From Volvox africanus (Eukaryota > Chlorophyta > Chlorophyceae > Chlamydomonadales > Volvocaceae): a DNA stretch of 64,000 nt. A program made the translations under genes and the position numbers. The number at the start of each line of letters is the position of its first letter. Position 1 is the stretch's first letter. Positions 49,501 to 61,547 of the stretch are shown one piece after another. The notes beneath the pieces are model-generated. The model had not been told where the DNA came from, searched no databases, and saw only the letters and a list, made by a program, of their open reading frames with translations. The stretch is taken from contig BSDZ01000013.1 of assembly GCA_030268105.1 (NCBI GenBank), positions 1,531,001 to 1,595,000 of the forward strand. The letters are read 5' to 3'.

Positions 49501-50596
49501 TCAGTGGCCAGGATGTACGCTGTGAGGGCCTGTCCTGCGGCGCCGATCCCAGTGATGAGCCGGAAGATGAAGTAGGCCACGTAGTTGGGCGACAAACCAG
49601 CGGCCATCGTAAATATTGCACCCAAGGCAGTGCAGCCAAAGAGGATAGGCTTGCGCCCACGTGAGTCCGCAAGGCTGGACGGATAGTTGGGTGCGGTGAG
49701 GAAAAGCCAAGGGGTGGGCGAGGGCTGGGATAAGAAAAAACCAATCTGGCCACAGGAACCTCAGGGGTGCCAGACGACGAGACCCGCGGAGGATCGTACC
49801 ATGATCACGAACACGGCTAGATAAAGCAAGGATCACAGTAGCAAACACCGAAATAGCTCTCGAAAGCATCTTGAGTTGTGCATACGCGCATATTAACAAT
49901 GTCCACCAAGACTTATACCCGCTGATCTGGGTGTCACTACAGGCATCCCTGACGTCACAAATTGGCCTTTCCACCCATTCATGCCCAATCAAACGTATAG
50001 AACCCTCCAGGTTCTATACCTTCCAAAAACGCCACTGCCGATTAGGTAGCCCATGAAAAAACCAGAGTTCGCGAACTGGCTCTGCCAGGCTGCGCCACAA
50101 ATCAGGTTGAACTGACTGATGATGGACTTAGACGACAGCGTCCATGACCAGGTATTGGACGGTAGGTCACATATGTCCCGGGAGGGGTCCTCCAATGCAT
50201 ACACCTCGGCACAACGTGTGTCAGCGGGGTTATTGCAATGCCACCAGTGCTCTTTCAGAGGCGATGGTGATGCATGGAAGACCATCAAAAGAATGAGTAA
50301 GGCTGCAGGTTGGCAGGCAGTAAGGAACGGCAGACAGGAAGAGAGTGAGCAATAGGGGAGAGCGTGAGGACACAGGGACCATGGCACTATCCAGTGTCCT
50401 CAGCTGGAGCAAATTGATGTACAAGGCTGCGGCAAGAAAACCCAAATTGAACCTGTCCGCTCGGCTCACCGTTGCCAATCCAAAAAAGCGACGCCACGAG
50501 GAGAATGCGTATTTGGCTACGGCCAAATTCCCCAACATACTTAGTCAGCGCCTCGTCCAAGGTTATGCCACCTGGGGCCGACGTCCCAGCAACCAT
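46573..50596 (-). CDS. SLC22/OCT-type major facilitator transporter
   Basis: Seven exons on the minus strand (50596-50470, 50302-50020, 49674-49439, 49052-48558, 48195-47939, 47767-47566, 47225-46573) join in phase and give 750 residues. Signatures include GRSQIRILLVASLFWIGN before helix 1 and an extracellular loop with paired cysteines (WWHC, RCAEVY, DICDLPSNTW). They are followed by FNLICGAAWQSQFANSGFF, the cytoplasmic LADSRGRKP motif after helix 2, PESPRWLLVRGRKDEA after helix 6, and PETLGTTLPDTM after helix 12. This is the layout of plant and animal organic cation/carnitine transporters. The substrate cannot be told. The central loop carries a low-complexity insertion (Ala/Gln/Ser-rich, about 48700-48830). 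A 200-residue hydrophilic, His/Arg/Asp-rich C-terminal tail, longer than usual, fills the last exon. Confidence 0.88.
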
Positions 50597-51316
50597 TTTC
50601 GCGTATGTTCCCGCTCGCTCAATACGTGACGACTGCCACCGCTGGAGGTGAGGCCGGCCTTCAGGACGACCAACGCAGAGGTCGCTTGGAATAATTTACA
50701 ATAATGGAAATACTCGACCTTAAGGTCTGCGTGTGCGTAACGGAGAGGAACCTTCTACCAAGGTAGACCAGAATGATATCATGCACTCGCCAGAAGAGAT
50801 ATCTAGTAAGTTCAGACAAATGAGGCAAATGTTTTAAAGGTTGATATTATCGCCTACTGCGCATGCACTGCGATGGCGTTGGTACGCCCCCGTGGTTCGC
50901 TGCACGAAGAAATAATAAGTGAATGAATAACTCAGGGTTCTCGATCACTATGTCAAGCTCAAGGAGTTCTGTTTTGTGTACAGGTACCACTATGCATGCA
51001 TGTTCGAAAGATCGAAACATTTAGAAATTGTGTACGGTGTGTACAGGTGCCATGGTCTTTTTGCCACGTCAGGTTGCGGGCATACGAGGAGTTGTTTCTT
51101 AATACAGCTAAGTAAAATTAGACGGCATCTTTGCTTGGACAGCTTTTCGCGCAGCAGGAGTCCGGCTCTGTTGTGACGCACTTACACTTTATTGTGCGTT
51201 GGCTCGTTGCCCTTTCATCACTGCTTGCAATCCGACTTGGGTTGACAGCCCTACCCGTAGCCGTTTTGGGTTGGGTTTGGAACGGAGTCCGTCAGCTCCC
51301 ATCAGGCCGCTGTCCC
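50597..51316. promoter_or_regulatory. divergent promoter region, transporter / methyltransferase
   Basis: The two genes start 720 bases apart and face away from each other. The frame ahead of the methyltransferase ATG stays open back to an ATG at 51131 and would add a hydrophobic leader. Otherwise nothing specific is visible. Confidence 0.35.
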
Positions 51317-53575
51317 ATGGAGCCCGAGTTCTGGAACAATAGGTATAACGAGGAAGAATATGTGTATGGTAGAGAGCCAAACGTTCACGTGCGCCAAGCT
51401 GCAGAGCGCTACCTCAACGCTTCGCCGTGTCACGTTGTGGAGCTAGCTTGCGGCGAGGGTCGGAACGTAGCGTACCTTGTGGCGGTGGGTTCTCGCGCTG
51501 TTGTCTCCAGTGTAATCCTGGCTATTGCTATTATCCCCGTGGTTGCGTGCACGCGCTTTTAGGGCTTCCAGGGTGCTTTGGGTTCCCACAATACGTCCTC
51601 GCGTAACATGAGAGCACAGCGCGCCGTGCCACCCTCTGCTGCACACATACACACACACACACACACACACATTCCCCGAATTTTGCTGACACCACCTTAT
51701 TGCAGGCAGGTCACCGGGTCACGGCGGTTGACTTTTCCCAGGCAGGGCTTGACAAGACGCTGCGGCTCGCTGCGGCACGGGCGGGCAGTTCCGCCGCCGC
51801 ACGAGTAACGCCGGTTAAGGCGGATGTTTTGACATGGCGACCGACCGGTGGGCCAGGCAGCATCGACTGCGTGGTGCTCAGCTTCTGCCATGTTCCGTCT
51901 GCGGATCGCCCTGCATTCATGGCGGGAATAGTGGAGATGCTGCGCCCTGGTGAGCTCGGTGCTGTGGCTTAGCGGCCTTATGTCAGGGTGGCCTTGAAAC
52001 CTTGGCCTTAGTTGCGCACTATCCGAATGCCACGCATGAAAACTGTAAATCTTACTCGGCGCTTCTTGGGCAGCATGGAAACGTGCATGGCATGTCGCAC
52101 AGAAGGAATGGAGGGTGGGCACTGCTGCTGCCCGGTTGGATGCTGCACTGATGGCACCGCAATAGCGGTTTGTGTTTTGACAACTTACGATAAATGTAAA
52201 CCATATACAAACCATAACGCCAGAAGATGTGTTGTATGTGGGCGGCTATCGGGGGTTTAGCGGTCAGCAATTGAAGTGAAAAAGGAGGAGGGTTGTGGCG
52301 ACCTGCTATGTGGGCTGCTATGTGGCCTGTGGAGTTATAGCATCCGAGGCTTGCTAGGATGCTATGACTCCGTGGTGCCCCGACACGGGGATGGTCCTCT
52401 GTAGCAGGGGGATAAGCTCGTGGGTGTTCACGGATCGGAACGTTCCACGGTATCGGAGTTGTCAGGTAAAACACAACATTGAAGGACTTAGTACTATACC
52501 GCGCTGGTTCCTGCTCTCTTATGGATGCCACTCCTATCAAATTTCGGCCGTCTGGTCCGCAGGAGGCTTGCTCATCATTGAGGTTTTCCACCCCAATCAG
52601 ATTCACAAAGGCTATCGGCCAAAGTCCGGGGGACCGCATGACCCGGACATGATGGTGACGCTGAAGGTGCGCCATTCTAGCTTGATTCGGGACGAGTGGG
52701 ACAGCATAGGGTGAGTGGGGATAAGTCGCAGACAAAGAACGGTAAATAAAAAATGACATTGAGAACTTTAGACGAGAGAGAATCTATCCACATAAAGTAT
52801 CTGCGGCTGGTGGTCAGGTCACAGGCGGGTAGAACGCAAAGCCTCATACACCTCGAAGAAGGGTATAAAGTGCCTCCAGCTGGCCGAAGGTCTCCTACCT
52901 CCAGTCCTACTGCAGGAGAATCGCACAAAATGTCTCGGACAGACGGACGGACGGACGGACGGACGAACGGATCCCGAGTCTCATTTTGGACAAGAAAGCT
53001 TGTAGCGTATCACCCCTTGATGCCTACGATCTGAACCCTGACATCTTAGCTTCCCACTATAGAACCTGAGCCCCCTACTTATATTGCTGCGTTTACGATT
53101 TCAGTTTACGATTCCCACGCACTGTGTATGCGTTTAGGAGCTCCGAAACCAGTTGGGCCATTATGCGGGGACCGAGCTTCTAGGAAAGGAGCTTGAGTAC
53201 GTCCTTGAGGTGAGCAGTTAGACTGCGACCGTCGTAGTACCGCTGGTATGCATATCAGTGCACGGGTTTGAGGAGGGATTGCGGCCGCGGGAATGCTAAC
53301 CAGTCCGCCGCAGTCACCTAAACATAATTGGTCGGTTGACATTTGGCTATGATCCCGGTCTTGCGTACCCTTTGTGTCCTTTCTTGTCCTGTCCACCTGT
53401 GAACCTTTCGCCGTTCTTTTTGCAATCCGCGCTTACACTTGTATGTTCTCTGTATTCCACTTCTGCGTCCGAGCATTTGCGTCCTACTTCCGTGCCATGT
53501 CCCTGTCAGGAAGGCAAGCTTCATGATGGCATGGGAGCAGTGACCCGGTACATATGGCGGAATGCGGCGCAATGA
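51317..53575 (+). CDS. class I SAM-dependent methyltransferase, TehB-like
   Basis: Exons 51317-51484, 51706-51949, 52563-52666, 53138-53209 and 53510-53575 join with consistent phases to give 217 residues. The N-terminus EFWNNRYNEEEYVYGREPN and motif I VVELACGEGRNVAYL, followed by the acidic HRVTAVDFSQAGL, are typical of small TehB/thiopurine-type methyltransferases. Later motifs are IDCVVLSFCH, MLRPGG (across a splice) and GLLIIEVFHPNQI. The end EGKLHDGMGAVTRYI matches the family's HxG...A-x-V element. The substrate is unknown: bacterial relatives methylate tellurite or selenite, others small thiols or acids. I chose the ATG at 51317 because homology begins there. An upstream in-frame ATG (51131) would add about 62 residues with a hydrophobic stretch, possibly a targeting leader. 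Confidence 0.85.
51645..51671. repeat. (AC)n microsatellite in intron 1 of the methyltransferase
   Basis: About twelve AC units lie 34 bases upstream of the acceptor at 51705. Confidence 0.9.
52331..52371. repeat. intronic inverted repeat
   Basis: Fifteen-base arms (ggagttatagcatcc and its complement with one mismatch) flank an 11-base loop, inside intron 2 of the methyltransferase gene. Confidence 0.75.
52940..52970. repeat. (GGAC)n microsatellite
   Basis: Tandem GGAC/ACGG units in intron 3 of the methyltransferase gene. Confidence 0.85.
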
Positions 53576-55325
53576 TCAGCGAGGTGCTGGAATGGCTGGG
53601 CATTAAGGACGGTAACCAAATTCTTGATCGGCTTCAGGTGGCTTGCAGCCAGGCATAACCAGGGGTAGGCTGCTATGTTAGCAATTATGGTTGAGTCAGT
53701 GCGTATGTACAATTAGCCTCATAATAATGGAGTAGCACGTCATGAGCGGGTGAACTTACAATTTAGCGGAATGCATGTTTGGTGATGAAGTTTTTGATGA
53801 GCCGGCGTATCAACCAATCCACCTGTCTGCATGCCTGCATGGGTGGGTGCGCGCGTGTTTGTCACTCCGCGTTGAAAGGCTCTGTGTCGTGGGGGCTGAA
53901 GTGTGCGTAAACTGTTTCTACACAGAAGCCAAGAGAACGCATCGCAAAGCAAGAGGGGTGAAGAACAGATGGGGAGCGTGGGGTCTCACCGGTCCAGCAC
54001 GGCTTTCTGGTGGCGGGGCGATAGTGGCAGTGTTGACCCGTATTGGGAAGCATCTCCATAACCTCGTAGGAGGCACCAGGTCCCATGCGTCACCTTGAAC
54101 CTTGGGAGGTGAATATGAAGCGGTTTTCCGCTGAGCGAGACATCGATCTTTCGTTCAGGGTTGCCCGTCCATGTCCATCCCTGGCGATGAGACCTGCTAG
54201 GTTCGGTGGGTGGTGGTTGTAGATCGGTATGACTGGAGACATTTTTTTACATTTCGCCGGGCGTTAGCTCTATCGATGAGTGTTATTGGAGTGTGTACAT
54301 GGCCTTGAAGAATTGCTGTGCCTAGGGCTTTTGGCAGAAGCTTCATGCGTTGGGATGCACTGCTGGTTGCTGATGTCATCTAGACAGACGTGATAGGAAA
54401 CGAGAGCTCAAGCAGGCTACCAGGCTATGGAAGGAAGTTCGCTACCCACCCCGATTGGCTGCTGGTGGACTGTGACTGTGAGGCAGTGGCCTGATATGAT
54501 GATGCCTACAATGACGTAATGATCAGCTTAACGTGTCGATAAGCGAGGATTAGATTTGGTGATAGCTTGGCCAACAGTACAAGCAACGAAACCAGCCAGG
54601 TTATGGGGATGAATGTTGTTTCCAAATTAGGATGACTGTTTCGACGTCCTCTCCAGGACGGATGGTAGATATGCGTCGGATGTCAATGTTATAGCCATGC
54701 GTGATGATTCAATTTGAAATTATGGGAGACTGTGAGGGTGGTAATAGGGAATAAGAATTCGTCGTGGGAGGGGGGACGGGTAGTTGCTTTATGAACAGGT
54801 CATTGGTATGCGCCCTTTTAAACTTCTCCTAGCGAGCTGAACAAACACAAGCCGCAAGGTTGTGTTTGATTGCGGAATTGATCAATTGACCGATCCAAGG
54901 CTGTAGCGTTACACAGCATTGCAGCAATCAAGTTCGAACATGCGCAACATGAATGCGGCTCATCAGCAGGTTTTTCCCTTGTCTACACCGATTGCTAAAT
55001 GGTCGCACCTTGTGCTCTTGCTTTGGGAATATGAGGATAGCAAGGCAGGATTGATCAGCGAGCCTCGCCTTGCGGCGCCTGTTGATTGTTGATAGCGTGG
55101 TCGATTCAGGGTTTCATTTGTGGTGCTTTGAATAAGTAATTGCGGAAGGAATATGGACTGCAGGTGTGTGTATGTGAGGGAGAGAGAGAGGAAGTTTGGT
55201 GCTACGGTTGTTGGATCGTACGTGACCGTAGTATGTAGTGACCAATCGTACGGGACCGTAGCGTATGAATATATATATAATATTCTGGCAACTACCCCAT
55301 TCTCTGCATCGATCCTCATACTACA
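53576..55325. other. repeat-rich stretch without a recognisable gene
   Basis: This is downstream of the methyltransferase. Open frames here are short and featureless. A purine-rich run and near-duplicates of gaccgtag occur at 55190-55265, leading into the fold-back element. Confidence 0.4.
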
Positions 55326-55688
55326 GTCATGTTGATAAGACAGGTGCTGCGGTTGTGGGGCAACAATAAAATTCGAGTTGACGCAAGTAGTTGGCACAGT
55401 CTGGTTACAATTAGCAAGAGCAAGGGAACTGCGAAGTCCTGGCTATCCTGTAGGCACAATATTGTATAGGATAGCCAGGACATCGCAGTTCCCTTGCTCT
55501 TGCTAACGGCTCTGGCGTCAGGGATACAGTCAGGGTATTAAAAGTAGGCATCAATAGTATTTTTAATTCCGGGTAAGCATTATTAAACACTAGGTATTTT
55601 ACTATGTAACCAGACTGTGCCAATTACTTGCGTCAACTCGAATTTTATTGTTGCCCCACAACCGCAGCACCTGTCTTATCAACATGAC
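55326..55688. mobile_element. nested fold-back (MITE-like) element
   Basis: The outer inverted repeat is 55326-55408 with 55606-55688, 83 bases each with about one mismatch. Inside it, 55411-55453 and 55465-55506 form a second, shorter inverted repeat (about 42 bases, two or three mismatches) centred on caatattg. A 99-base unpaired segment then lies between the inner hairpin and the outer right arm. No protein is encoded. The layout suggests a non-autonomous inverted-repeat transposon into which, or from which, a second palindrome formed. Transcripts would give long double-stranded RNA, a potential small-RNA source. A target-site duplication is not clear because the right flank is an AT repeat. 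Confidence 0.85.
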
Positions 55689-55705
55689 ATATATATATAT
55701 ATATG

Positions 55706-55745
<40 letters not shown>

Positions 55746-55768
55746 GACATATATATATATATATAATC
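55689..55768. repeat. (AT)n and (CATATA)n microsatellite
   Basis: AT dinucleotides and CATATA hexamers directly abut the right arm of the fold-back element. Frames across it (Met/Tyr/Ile runs) are artefacts. Confidence 0.9.
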
Positions 55769-56105
55769 GATCACCCACTCCTTGAAAAGGCAATTTCGTC
55801 CCTTACCCAAAAGTGCTATCCGTATGATATAACCTGGGTTCATACACCAGCACATTGTGATTGACAAAAGGCAACCTGCGTTCAACTTCCGGCTAACGCA
55901 GATCTGTCATGCGGCTTGTTCCGGCATCTGCAATGAACTTAAATGCACAAAGTAACTTAAACATTTTGTCCCGCATTATCGCAACGCACTCCTTCGTGAC
56001 AAACATCACATGGTCCACCATACAGGAATAGCTTTGAAGTCATCTAGGAAATGCTTCATGCGCTCATGCCCTTTCGGTGTCCTCACAAGCGTGCTGACTT
56101 ATTGC

Positions 56106-57260
56106 CTAGGTAATGTCCAAGCCCGTCTTGTGACAGTGCCAAACAAACTTGGCTTCTGCTAGTGCCTTGGTGAAGATGTCGGCAACCAATATTTCTGTGC
56201 AGCAATACTTCAAAGCCACTTCTCCCCTGGCCACCCTCTCGTGCACCAGATGATGCTGCACGTGAATGTGCTTAGATCGCAGTGAGGTAATCGGATTGTT
56301 GCCCAGGTTAATCGCTCCCTGCAAATCAAGCTGGATTTTCACCTTAGACACTTTAACACCTAGATCCTTGCACAGCTTTGCCAACCATAGAGCCTCCCGG
56401 ATTGCCCCCGACAGAGCTTGGTACTTGGCTTCCCCTGATGAGGCCACCACGGTACGCTGCAGCTGACTACTCCAGCTAATTGCCGTACCATTGATGCAAA
56501 ACACGTATCAAACGCCGGGAACCCAAATCCCCAATCAAAATAAACATCAACGTCCTCTGTCGGCCCTCACCAAAAACGCAAACTCAAATTTTGGGTTCCG
56601 GCGAAATACCTCCAAACTCCCTTAGCCAGAACCATGGCCGACCTAGTAGGTTTAGCTATGAACCTGAGACAGTATACTAAGTGCGAATCCCTGGTCTGCC
56701 CGGGTACCAACCGCCATGTAGTTGAGATGCCCTGGGTTTCACCTCCTTCATGCCTGCTCACCCAAGATATGCGCCACGTAGCGAGATTATGACAGCGTGA
56801 TGTGATGTCTCCATCGGCACGCCACTCAACCTCCATCCCCCAAAACACTTCAATTTGTCCAAGGTATCTGACTTTGAACAAACCTCCAATTGCTTCCTTA
56901 ATGTGTCGGACCAACTCAGGGTCCTTCACTGCGATGTCCACATGTACAGGCAACAAAACGACGCCCTTCTCGTCAACCTTCACAAACATCACTGGATCAG
57001 ATTTTGAGGGAAGCAATCAGCAAGGTTAGCACATTTTTATTCGTACCAACAATGAGAAGCCAGGTGAAGTCCATAAATGGACTTAAACATATGGCAGGCA
57101 ACCCCCGGGTCTTCGACTTATACCCCTGTGGCTGCCTCATCCAAATTTCCGCATTAAGGTCCCCATTCAAAAATGCTGTAGAAACTTCCAGCTCATGGAC
57201 ATTCAGACTCCTTGCAGCAGCGACAGCCGACAACGCCCGAAAAGATGACCCAACAGCTTG
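56106..57260 (-). mobile_element. degenerate Ty1/copia retrotransposon (RT to RNase H part)
   Basis: Three consecutive minus-strand frames carry the end of a copia polyprotein. The first (about 57260-57050) has the reverse transcriptase piece VHELEVSTAFLNGDLN, then IWMRQPQGY. The second (57016-56567) has DPVMFVKVDEKG, VRYLGQIEVFWGMEVEW and, at the catalytic position, VHVDI where YVDD is expected. The third (56504-56106) has the RNase H part: GTAISWSSQLQRTVVASSGE, SKHIHVQHHLV and ILVADIFTKALAE. Frameshifts separate the pieces and the active-site change would inactivate the enzyme, so the copy is dead. Gag, protease and integrase are not seen. An (AT)n run at its 5' side may mark the break. Confidence 0.85.
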
Positions 57261-57267
57261 AGTCCTA

Positions 57268-57270
57268 CCC

Positions 57271-57307
<37 letters not shown>
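57268..57307. repeat. (AT)n microsatellite
   Basis: About twenty AT units at the 5' break of the copia remnant (minus sense). Confidence 0.9.
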
Positions 57308-57309
<2 letters not shown>

Positions 57310-60097
57310 TGCCATATGCCACCTACATAGGCCACTTCATTCCTTGATTGTGGTGATGATCTCAGCGGCTGCTGCAGGATGATGAGATCCACCACGCATG
57401 CTGCTGGGCTGGTGGCGAAAGTAAGGAGTGATTGTGATGGTCATATCCAGGGCTGGTGTAACCGATGGTGATGGCAATAAAGGAAAGTGCATCCTGCATG
57501 GATGTTGCCAGTGATGTTTGTAGTATCCTGGGGTATCTACAGGTAGTGTCCGGGATGGACCGTGTATGGTCATCTTTTGATTGGGCATTTGTAGGCGGAC
57601 ACAACCGAGGTACGGCCACACACACTCACATGCGTGTTCTGTTCAATAGTTATCCGGAACCCTTGCGTCCTTGCCATTTGGTGGAGGCACAGGGATGCAC
57701 CCAGTTCCCTAGTGGACCACTCTTGATGATGCTTCTATAAAGGTGATGTGCAGCGTATACATATAATATGGTATGTAATAGCAATAATAATAGTATATAT
57801 AGTAGTAATATATAGGTAAGGTCAGGTAAGTAATAATAGTATATCTAATAGTATTAATAATAGTATTATATATATATATGTATATGTATATAGAGAGAGT
57901 TGGAGGTAGTTTTCGTGTCCCATTCTCCCATACAGCTCATTGCAGCAATTAAGGTAGTTACAAGCTTTATTGTTTAATATTAATAATTTTTAGTTTTTAA
58001 AGATAAGTTCTCCTACCTGTGTGTGTGTTCTGTAACGTTGGAAGTATTAATAGCTAGGATCGGTTACAAGAACTTATACTAATCCCACTTCAGTTTGCCA
58101 CACTGCTAGCTGGCAAGAGCAGCAACGGGTTCCTTATGATGGCAAGCCCATCCATGACCTGTTCGTGGATACAGCAAGTGGCATCTGTCTGGAGTTCAAG
58201 CCCATCCTGAAGGCAGCGTACATGGCTGGCCAGTTGGATAACCGGCCAGTAGGAGAATGACAGCTTCGCTTCCTCCAGTACCTGGCAGCAAGCAGGGGCT
58301 GATATGTATGCTAATATGCATCTGTCGAGCTTTGGCATTCTCGGTGGGTGCCAGCTCTATCCGCTCAGGTGTGAGCCCCTGGTTCGGCTGCTGTGGTTTG
58401 TGGTCAGCTGGGCCCGGGTTTTCTGCATCCACACAGTCCTCAGGCCCGATACGGGAACGACATGTCAACCCTACGCTGGTAGACAGGACCGCAGGACGTT
58501 TTCGCCCCTGTGCAAGGATGAAACATAGCTGATTCAGGGGTCTGTATTGGTTTTCGTTAAGTAGCGAATCTGCCACGGAACTTCTGACTTACCGAGTACA
58601 GCGCAAGGCGCGATGGCGGGCGCAGAGCGCAGGGCGTTCGCCTTCTTGCGGTAAAAGGATTCCATCGGCAAAGTTAGCCCCGATCGCTTATAATTCACAA
58701 GTGATTTGTGGATTACAATCTGAATCTCAATCTTAATCTCAATCTCCAAGCTTGAGGTCCCTTTAGGGTTTTCGACATACCTGTAAAGTTCTGCCAGCCC
58801 ATATGTTTCATTATTAAATCGGTGATAATGATAGTACTTTAAGTATACACAAATTTGTTACTAATCCTAAGTTTAAGCTGGCATTTAGAACGAAGCTTCG
58901 AGAGGGTATCCTCCGAAGCCCCCCTGGTCCTTTACTCCAGCCGATCTACAGATGCTGTGCTGGAGACGCTGGTCGCTCCGAATCTTTCAATCTCTGACTG
59001 CTATTTGATAATTATTTGTGAATTCACAATACGTTCATTGGTAAAGAAAGGTCTTTTAGTCTGTGTTGGTTTCTTGCAGTTTCTACCTCCCCCCTTTTAG
59101 GTATGAATCGTTGGGGCATATAACGAAGCTCAAGTTTAAGTAGTTGAATCATTATAATTGCGTTATATTAATATCTTTATCCAAGCAAACTTCTGGTCGG
59201 CTTTCCCGAAATTGCGGAATGATGGGCGAGGTCTGAAGCTCGTGGAACGTGGCAATAAGCCCCACATAACTATATTGAAGCATCACTCCATAATATTATA
59301 TCTGTTTGGAAATGTCGGTGAGCATGGCTGCGTTCCGTAGTCGCAGCGCCTACTACCTCATGGGTCCGTTGCTTTCATCTCATAAACCTCTCTAAACCTT
59401 AATGATTTCGAAAGTGAACCCTTATAAATTCCCGCGTTCAGGGTATCTTAGCTCTTGTGGCCCTGACAGCCGCAGGGGCTGTTGGCATTCGGCGGCTGAT
59501 TCAGTTGAAAAGGTGCGCCCGACGACCTGATCAAATATATGACATCGTAAAATAGCTAGACGCAGGCGTCGTCTTGAGGCATCCTAGTGACGTCTAACTG
59601 ACATCTGGTTAGCCGTTGTATATCCAGAAGGCCAGCAGAAGCATGTGAATGCTTGGGTCAAAGGTCATCAAGTTCAAAACTCAAAGCACATCCTTGGCAT
59701 GGATTGTTGGCTGTTGGTTGGCGGATGCGGTCAGGATCCCAGTCCCACAACCACTTTCAAGAACGTGCAAGATACCTAAGAAACACAATCTGGCCGTCAG
59801 GCGAGGTCTGGCGTGCAATGGTGCAGAAGCCGAATCGCTTATCCACAACGTTGACCTGAGGCACAAAGAGCACTTAATTTCATGACCAAATCAGCGGCTG
59901 GCTTAATCCAGAGGTGAAAACTTTAGCGAACTTGGTGGGATGTAGAGCGTCCGGTGTGTAAGGAGTACGGTGTGCGGACTGCGCTGACCTACTCTAGGCG
60001 GTCCTGTTCCTGTGAGCTACATCCTTATAGTTTTCCTATGGACCTTTTCAAGGCAAATGGAAACCGGGCCCATTAAGAAGCCATTCCGACATTGCAG
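57308..60097. other. mostly unassigned, with AT-rich repeats
   Basis: Includes TA/AGTA-rich repeats at about 57775-57900 and an open plus-strand segment at about 58097-58257 (it contains YDGKPIHDLFVDTASG) that I cannot assign. A possible spliced exon at 59442-59512 encodes a membrane helix (GILALVALTAAGAVGIRRL), with good acceptor and donor. It might be an upstream exon of the next gene, but its phase does not join directly. Confidence 0.35.
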
Positions 60098-61547
60098 GTT
60101 TTGGTACGAGCTTCCCGTTTCCTCACGCCCTTGGCCGAACACAATCCATTCAGGCGCGCCTCCAGCACCACCACCGAGCCCGACCCTGTCACGCCCGAAG
60201 CAGCCGATCGCAGTGTCGTAATTGTCGACAACGGTGGCCGGCCCTTCGTCGTGCGGCTTTCCTACAAGCGGCGCGTGGCAACGGTGTATCGAACACGATG
60301 GGGTGAGGCCGTATGGGAATGCTCTTCTTCAGAAGTGCTCCACTCGTTCCGATATCGCCGTGCTTTCGTTGGAGTGGATCCCCGTGAGCGCAAGGTAGGT
60401 TGGTGCACCTGAGCTCCCTCTACCCGTAGTGAGTACGACTCGTGCGAGGTTTCGTGGTTCCTTTCCCTGACGCTGGGCTTGCCTGGCCTGCGGGAGAGCC
60501 GTACGATCGATCCATCGTCGGAGTAATCTGTTTGATAGGTCTGGAGGGGAGAAGGAGTGGGATAGCACGCGGCTGAAAGGTGCCGTATTCGGTTTGGTGA
60601 GGCGGGAGCCAAGGGGTATAACAAGTGGGTCTTACTGTGTTATTCAAAGGTCGCTTGGCTGCAAGCTCACTACCTCGCTCTCTGGCGCTGTTTGCAATCT
60701 GCACTGTGCAATCATATCATCTTATTCTATGAAACACCTGATGTGACCATACAGATGGATGCGGAGGAGAAGCGAGCCAAGAAGAAGGGAAATGCAGCCG
60801 CCACTGCGGCAGCTGATGCCACAACTATAGATGCAGCGGCACCCGCAGCTCCACGCAAGATTTGGTGGTTTGGAGGCACCTCGGTGCTCCTCGACTTAGG
60901 TCGGAGACGCTACGTATTCATCGGCTGGGTCATCTACACTTTCACAGCGTATGATGATATTGTGGATTACGTCGGCACCATGGGCAACAGCCATGTGACA
61001 TATCCATTCGCAGTTGGCAAAAAGAACACCTACCTGATGATTGAGATGACGTACATTCCGAACCATATCTTGCGCACATGCAGGTAAGACAGCGGTGAAG
61101 ACAATGCGGGAAAATACCTGAACCTAAATTCTGCTGGGGCCAGGCGCTGACACAATTACTGGGCTGCCTTTCTGCCTAAATGGCTCCGCAGTCCGCATCG
61201 TCCTGCCTGTTTGGTCTGCCAGCTTACTATTACTGCTTCGTTGGTGACATGACTTCAGTCCCCCGGCGTTGCCGTTCTTTCCCTTCTATACACACGTCGT
61301 AACCTGTCCCACTGGCTCCCCGCGGCACCATGCGGTTTGACGGCAACGGATCCCTTGGTCCAGGGCCGACTGGCTAGAAGATCCGTACTATGTACTGTAC
61401 GAGAGTGATCTGAGTCCGTGGATACCCGGAATGGTTTCCAAGGAACTCGGGGACAAGCCGAAGTGCCCCGGGACCTACCTGGCTTCCTGGGTGAAAAGCT
61501 TCGTATTAAAAGACTACACGCTGCTCGTGGATCGGCAGTGGGATTAG
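60098..61547 (+). CDS. spliced gene resembling a giant-virus (NCLDV) uncharacterised family; 5' end unresolved
   Basis: Exons 60098-60394, 60755-61083 and 61364-61547 (stop TAG) join with phases 0 and 2. The first carries VVIVDNGGRPFVVRLSYKRR and, near its end, RYRRAFVGVDP. The second has an Ala/Lys-rich linker, then GGTSVLLDLGRRRYVFIGW, IYTFTAYDDIVDYVGTMGN and TYPFAVGKKNTYLMIEM. The third has DWLEDPYYVLYESD. In my memory the order DNGGRPF, then SVLLEL-YVYIG-IF-F, then VGN-DVPYP-A-YLMIE, then EDPYDYYY is characteristic of an uncharacterised family repeated in mimivirus-like and phycodnavirus genomes. The introns show that it sits in the algal nucleus and may be domesticated. The first exon begins at an acceptor, so the start lies further left. 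No function is known to me. Confidence 0.6.

Noticed and set aside
55602..55885. Minus-strand Met/Tyr/Ile repeat proteins
   Set aside because: They are translations of the (AT)n/(CATATA)n microsatellite.
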